Source: Epiperipatus broadwayi (lineage: Eukaryota > Onychophora > Udeonychophora > Euonychophora > Peripatidae). Taken from it: 64,000 nucleotides of DNA. The position numbers and the translations under genes were made by a program. The DNA lies in assembly GCA_028023455.1 (NCBI GenBank), contig JAQFVV010012423.1:10455158-10519157 (forward strand). Direction: 5' to 3'. Shown here piece after piece: positions 62,656 to 64,000 of the stretch (its first letter is position 1; every line of letters begins with the position of its first letter). A model generated the notes under the pieces. It did no database searches. It was not told the DNA's origin and saw only the letters and a program-made list of their open reading frames with translations.

Positions 62656-64000
62656 ATATTTTTATAGTCTATTTTTCACTAGATCACTCTCATGCAAGGT
62701 AGGGACTGGTTTTTATCCACTTTTAGCATCTTGTGAAGAATGTAATTATAAATATATAACCAAAGATGTATAATCCCCAAGATGCATATTTGTACTGAAT
62801 CAGCAGTCATCAGTTAGTCCATATTACAATCCTTTACTTATTTTTATCATTGTTCAATATATATTGATAGCCAATTACTACAGTTTAATTGATCTGTCAA
62901 AGTTATTGACCTAACTACATTGACTAGGGGTGGGAAATTAGTGGCCCAAGAGCCACATATAACATTCTAAGAGTTTTTATGTGGCCCACCAAGACAATCA
63001 GAAAAATCCAAGTTGAACTGAGATTTGCTTTCCTTGTGTGACTGAAAAAGATTCATCTCATATTTTCCACTAGGATGGCACATCTATACACATGTGCAGT
63101 GTAGATATGATGTGCAGTGATTTTCCAGTTGATCTGGTTAATTTCAATTTTGTCTTTGCATTAGCAAATATATACATTTCCAACTTTAGTGAAACCATGA
63201 ACCGTCTGAAAAAATGTAAAATCGGTGGTGAATGTCATGTGATTAATGAAAAATGGACAAACAAATATTTCTTTGGTAATTCATGGAATAAAGCAGAGTG
63301 TTTATTGTGTCATGAAAAAAAAGTGTGGCCCTCTGCTAATCTTCACTTTCACAATATGGCCCCTGGTGCAGCTCCCAAGGCAAAACAATTGCCCACCCCT
63401 GATGTTGACATAACATACTTTATTGAAGTATGTTAATAATTTTATTAGTCATTTTTAGACTAGAGATTATCCACTTAATGAATAATATATGTAGTGTAAT
63501 TTTCCCTACACTGTTCTCATGCAAGGTAGAAACTGATTTTTATCCACTTTTAACATCTTGTGAAGGAATGTAATCATAAACATTTGACCAAAGACATAAG
63601 AAAAAGATGTATGACCATGTATTTATGATTACATCCCTCAACAAGTGGATAGAAACCAGTTCCTACCTTGCATGAGAGTGGTGTAGTGAAAATTATATTA
63701 CAGTAATATTATCCATTAAGTGAATAATTTCTAGTCTTATGACTAAATAAAAAATATTAATATATTTCAATAAAGCATGGTAATGAGGATAGTAAGTTTG
63801 ACATATCAATTAAACTTTAGTAATTGACTATCTATATATACTGAACAATGACAAAGTTTACAAAAGAGATTGTGATATGGGCCAACTGATGAGTGCTGGT
63901 ATAGCATGAAATGTGCATCTTGAGGTATATATTTTTTTGCATGTTTTTAGTCATATATTTATTTTTACACCCCTCCACAAGGTGTTAAAAGTGGATAAAA
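62656..64000. repeat. Foldback-family element, copy 2, running off the window
   Basis: Unit F (CTCATGCAAGGTAG ... TATCCACTTTTA ... CATCTTGTGAAG) occurs at 62690-62800 and 63505-63600 in one orientation. It recurs inverted at 63620-63760 and again inverted at the right edge (CCTCCACAAGGTGTTAAAAG, 63969 on). Unit G (ATTACTACAGTTTAATTGAT near 62874) has its inverted partner at 63795-63860 (ATTAAACTTTAGTAATTGAC, then TATATATACTGAACAATGA). The element is interrupted by the hAT insertion at 62925-63401. It is the same family as 54831-55315. The window ends inside it. Confidence 0.75.
62925..63401 (+). mobile_element. Non-autonomous hAT element with 8-bp target-site duplication
   Basis: The left end TAGGGGTGGGAAA and right end TTGCCCACCCCTG are terminal inverted repeats of the CAGGGGTGGGCAA hAT type. 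ACATTGAC (62917-62924) and ATGTTGAC (63402-63409) flank it, an 8-bp target duplication differing by two transitions. Inside, from an ATG at 63197, MNRLKKCKIGGECHVINEKW and TNKYFFGN then CLLCHEKK recall the N-terminal zinc-finger region of GTF2IRD2-like hAT transposases. The frame then passes without interruption into 3' terminal sequence (NMAPGAAPKAKQLPTP). Almost all of the transposase, including the catalytic and dimerisation regions, is therefore deleted. The insertion is younger than the foldback element around it. Confidence 0.85.

Overview
This window looks like AT-rich intergenic DNA from an animal nuclear genome. The sequence is strongly A+T rich, full of (TA)n and poly-A/T tracts, and carries no long uninterrupted reading frame. 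No complete host gene, rRNA, true tRNA, CRISPR array or prokaryotic operon could be supported. The repeat content points to a metazoan: Penelope-like elements with GIY-YIG endonuclease remnants, RTE-like and other non-LTR retrotransposons, Ty3/Gypsy LTR elements, a hAT fragment with a GTF2IRD2-like coding remnant, and tRNA-derived SINEs. A mollusc (cephalopod-like) or another invertebrate would fit, but this is a guess from repeat style and not a demonstrated assignment.

Layout. 1-1500: a degenerate ~125-bp tandem repeat, a 163-bp-offset duplication and a hammerhead-ribozyme-like motif. 2.8-6.1 kb: a decayed Penelope-like element (minus strand) with direct pseudo-LTR copies and a third, inverted copy. 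7.9-9.8 kb: a younger Penelope-like element (minus), 5'-truncated, sitting between two (TA)n tracts. 10.3-13.05 kb: a broken RTE-like LINE (plus); two more copies lie at 32.1-33.05 kb (plus) and 43.4-45.0 kb (minus). 13-29 kb: mostly featureless AT-rich DNA with two SINEs. 29.1-29.8 kb: a long inverted repeat with a SINE in its loop. 31.2 kb: a pure (AAT)n array of about 226 bp. 35.2-36.25 kb: a second LINE family (minus). 38.7-40.9 kb: an LTR-element primer-site-like motif followed by a periodic, purine-rich, possibly gag-derived tract. 43.0 kb and 56.2 kb: short near-perfect palindromes (MITE-like). 47.4-47.6 kb: a GC-richer small ORF with a good splice acceptor, the best candidate for a host exon.

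49.7-54.8 kb is a nested stack. A family-B LINE is split by an inverted-repeat element (50.17-50.99 kb) and by a degraded Ty3/Gypsy element with both LTRs (51.1-54.45 kb). 54.8-55.3 kb and 62.65-64.0 kb are copies of one foldback family; the second is itself split by a non-autonomous hAT with an 8-bp target duplication. 56.3-61.1 kb is the youngest large insertion: two nearly identical 2.1-kb LTRs (TGTAACGAT...ATCGTTACA) around only 550 bp, a LARD/TRIM-style non-autonomous LTR element.

The elements do not form a cooperating pathway; the window is a stratified transposon record. The most interesting items are the hammerhead-like ribozyme motifs linked to Penelope-like DNA, the LTR pair without coding capacity, the inverted-repeat family whose internal hairpin stays paired through base changes, and the unexplained GC-rich mini-exon.
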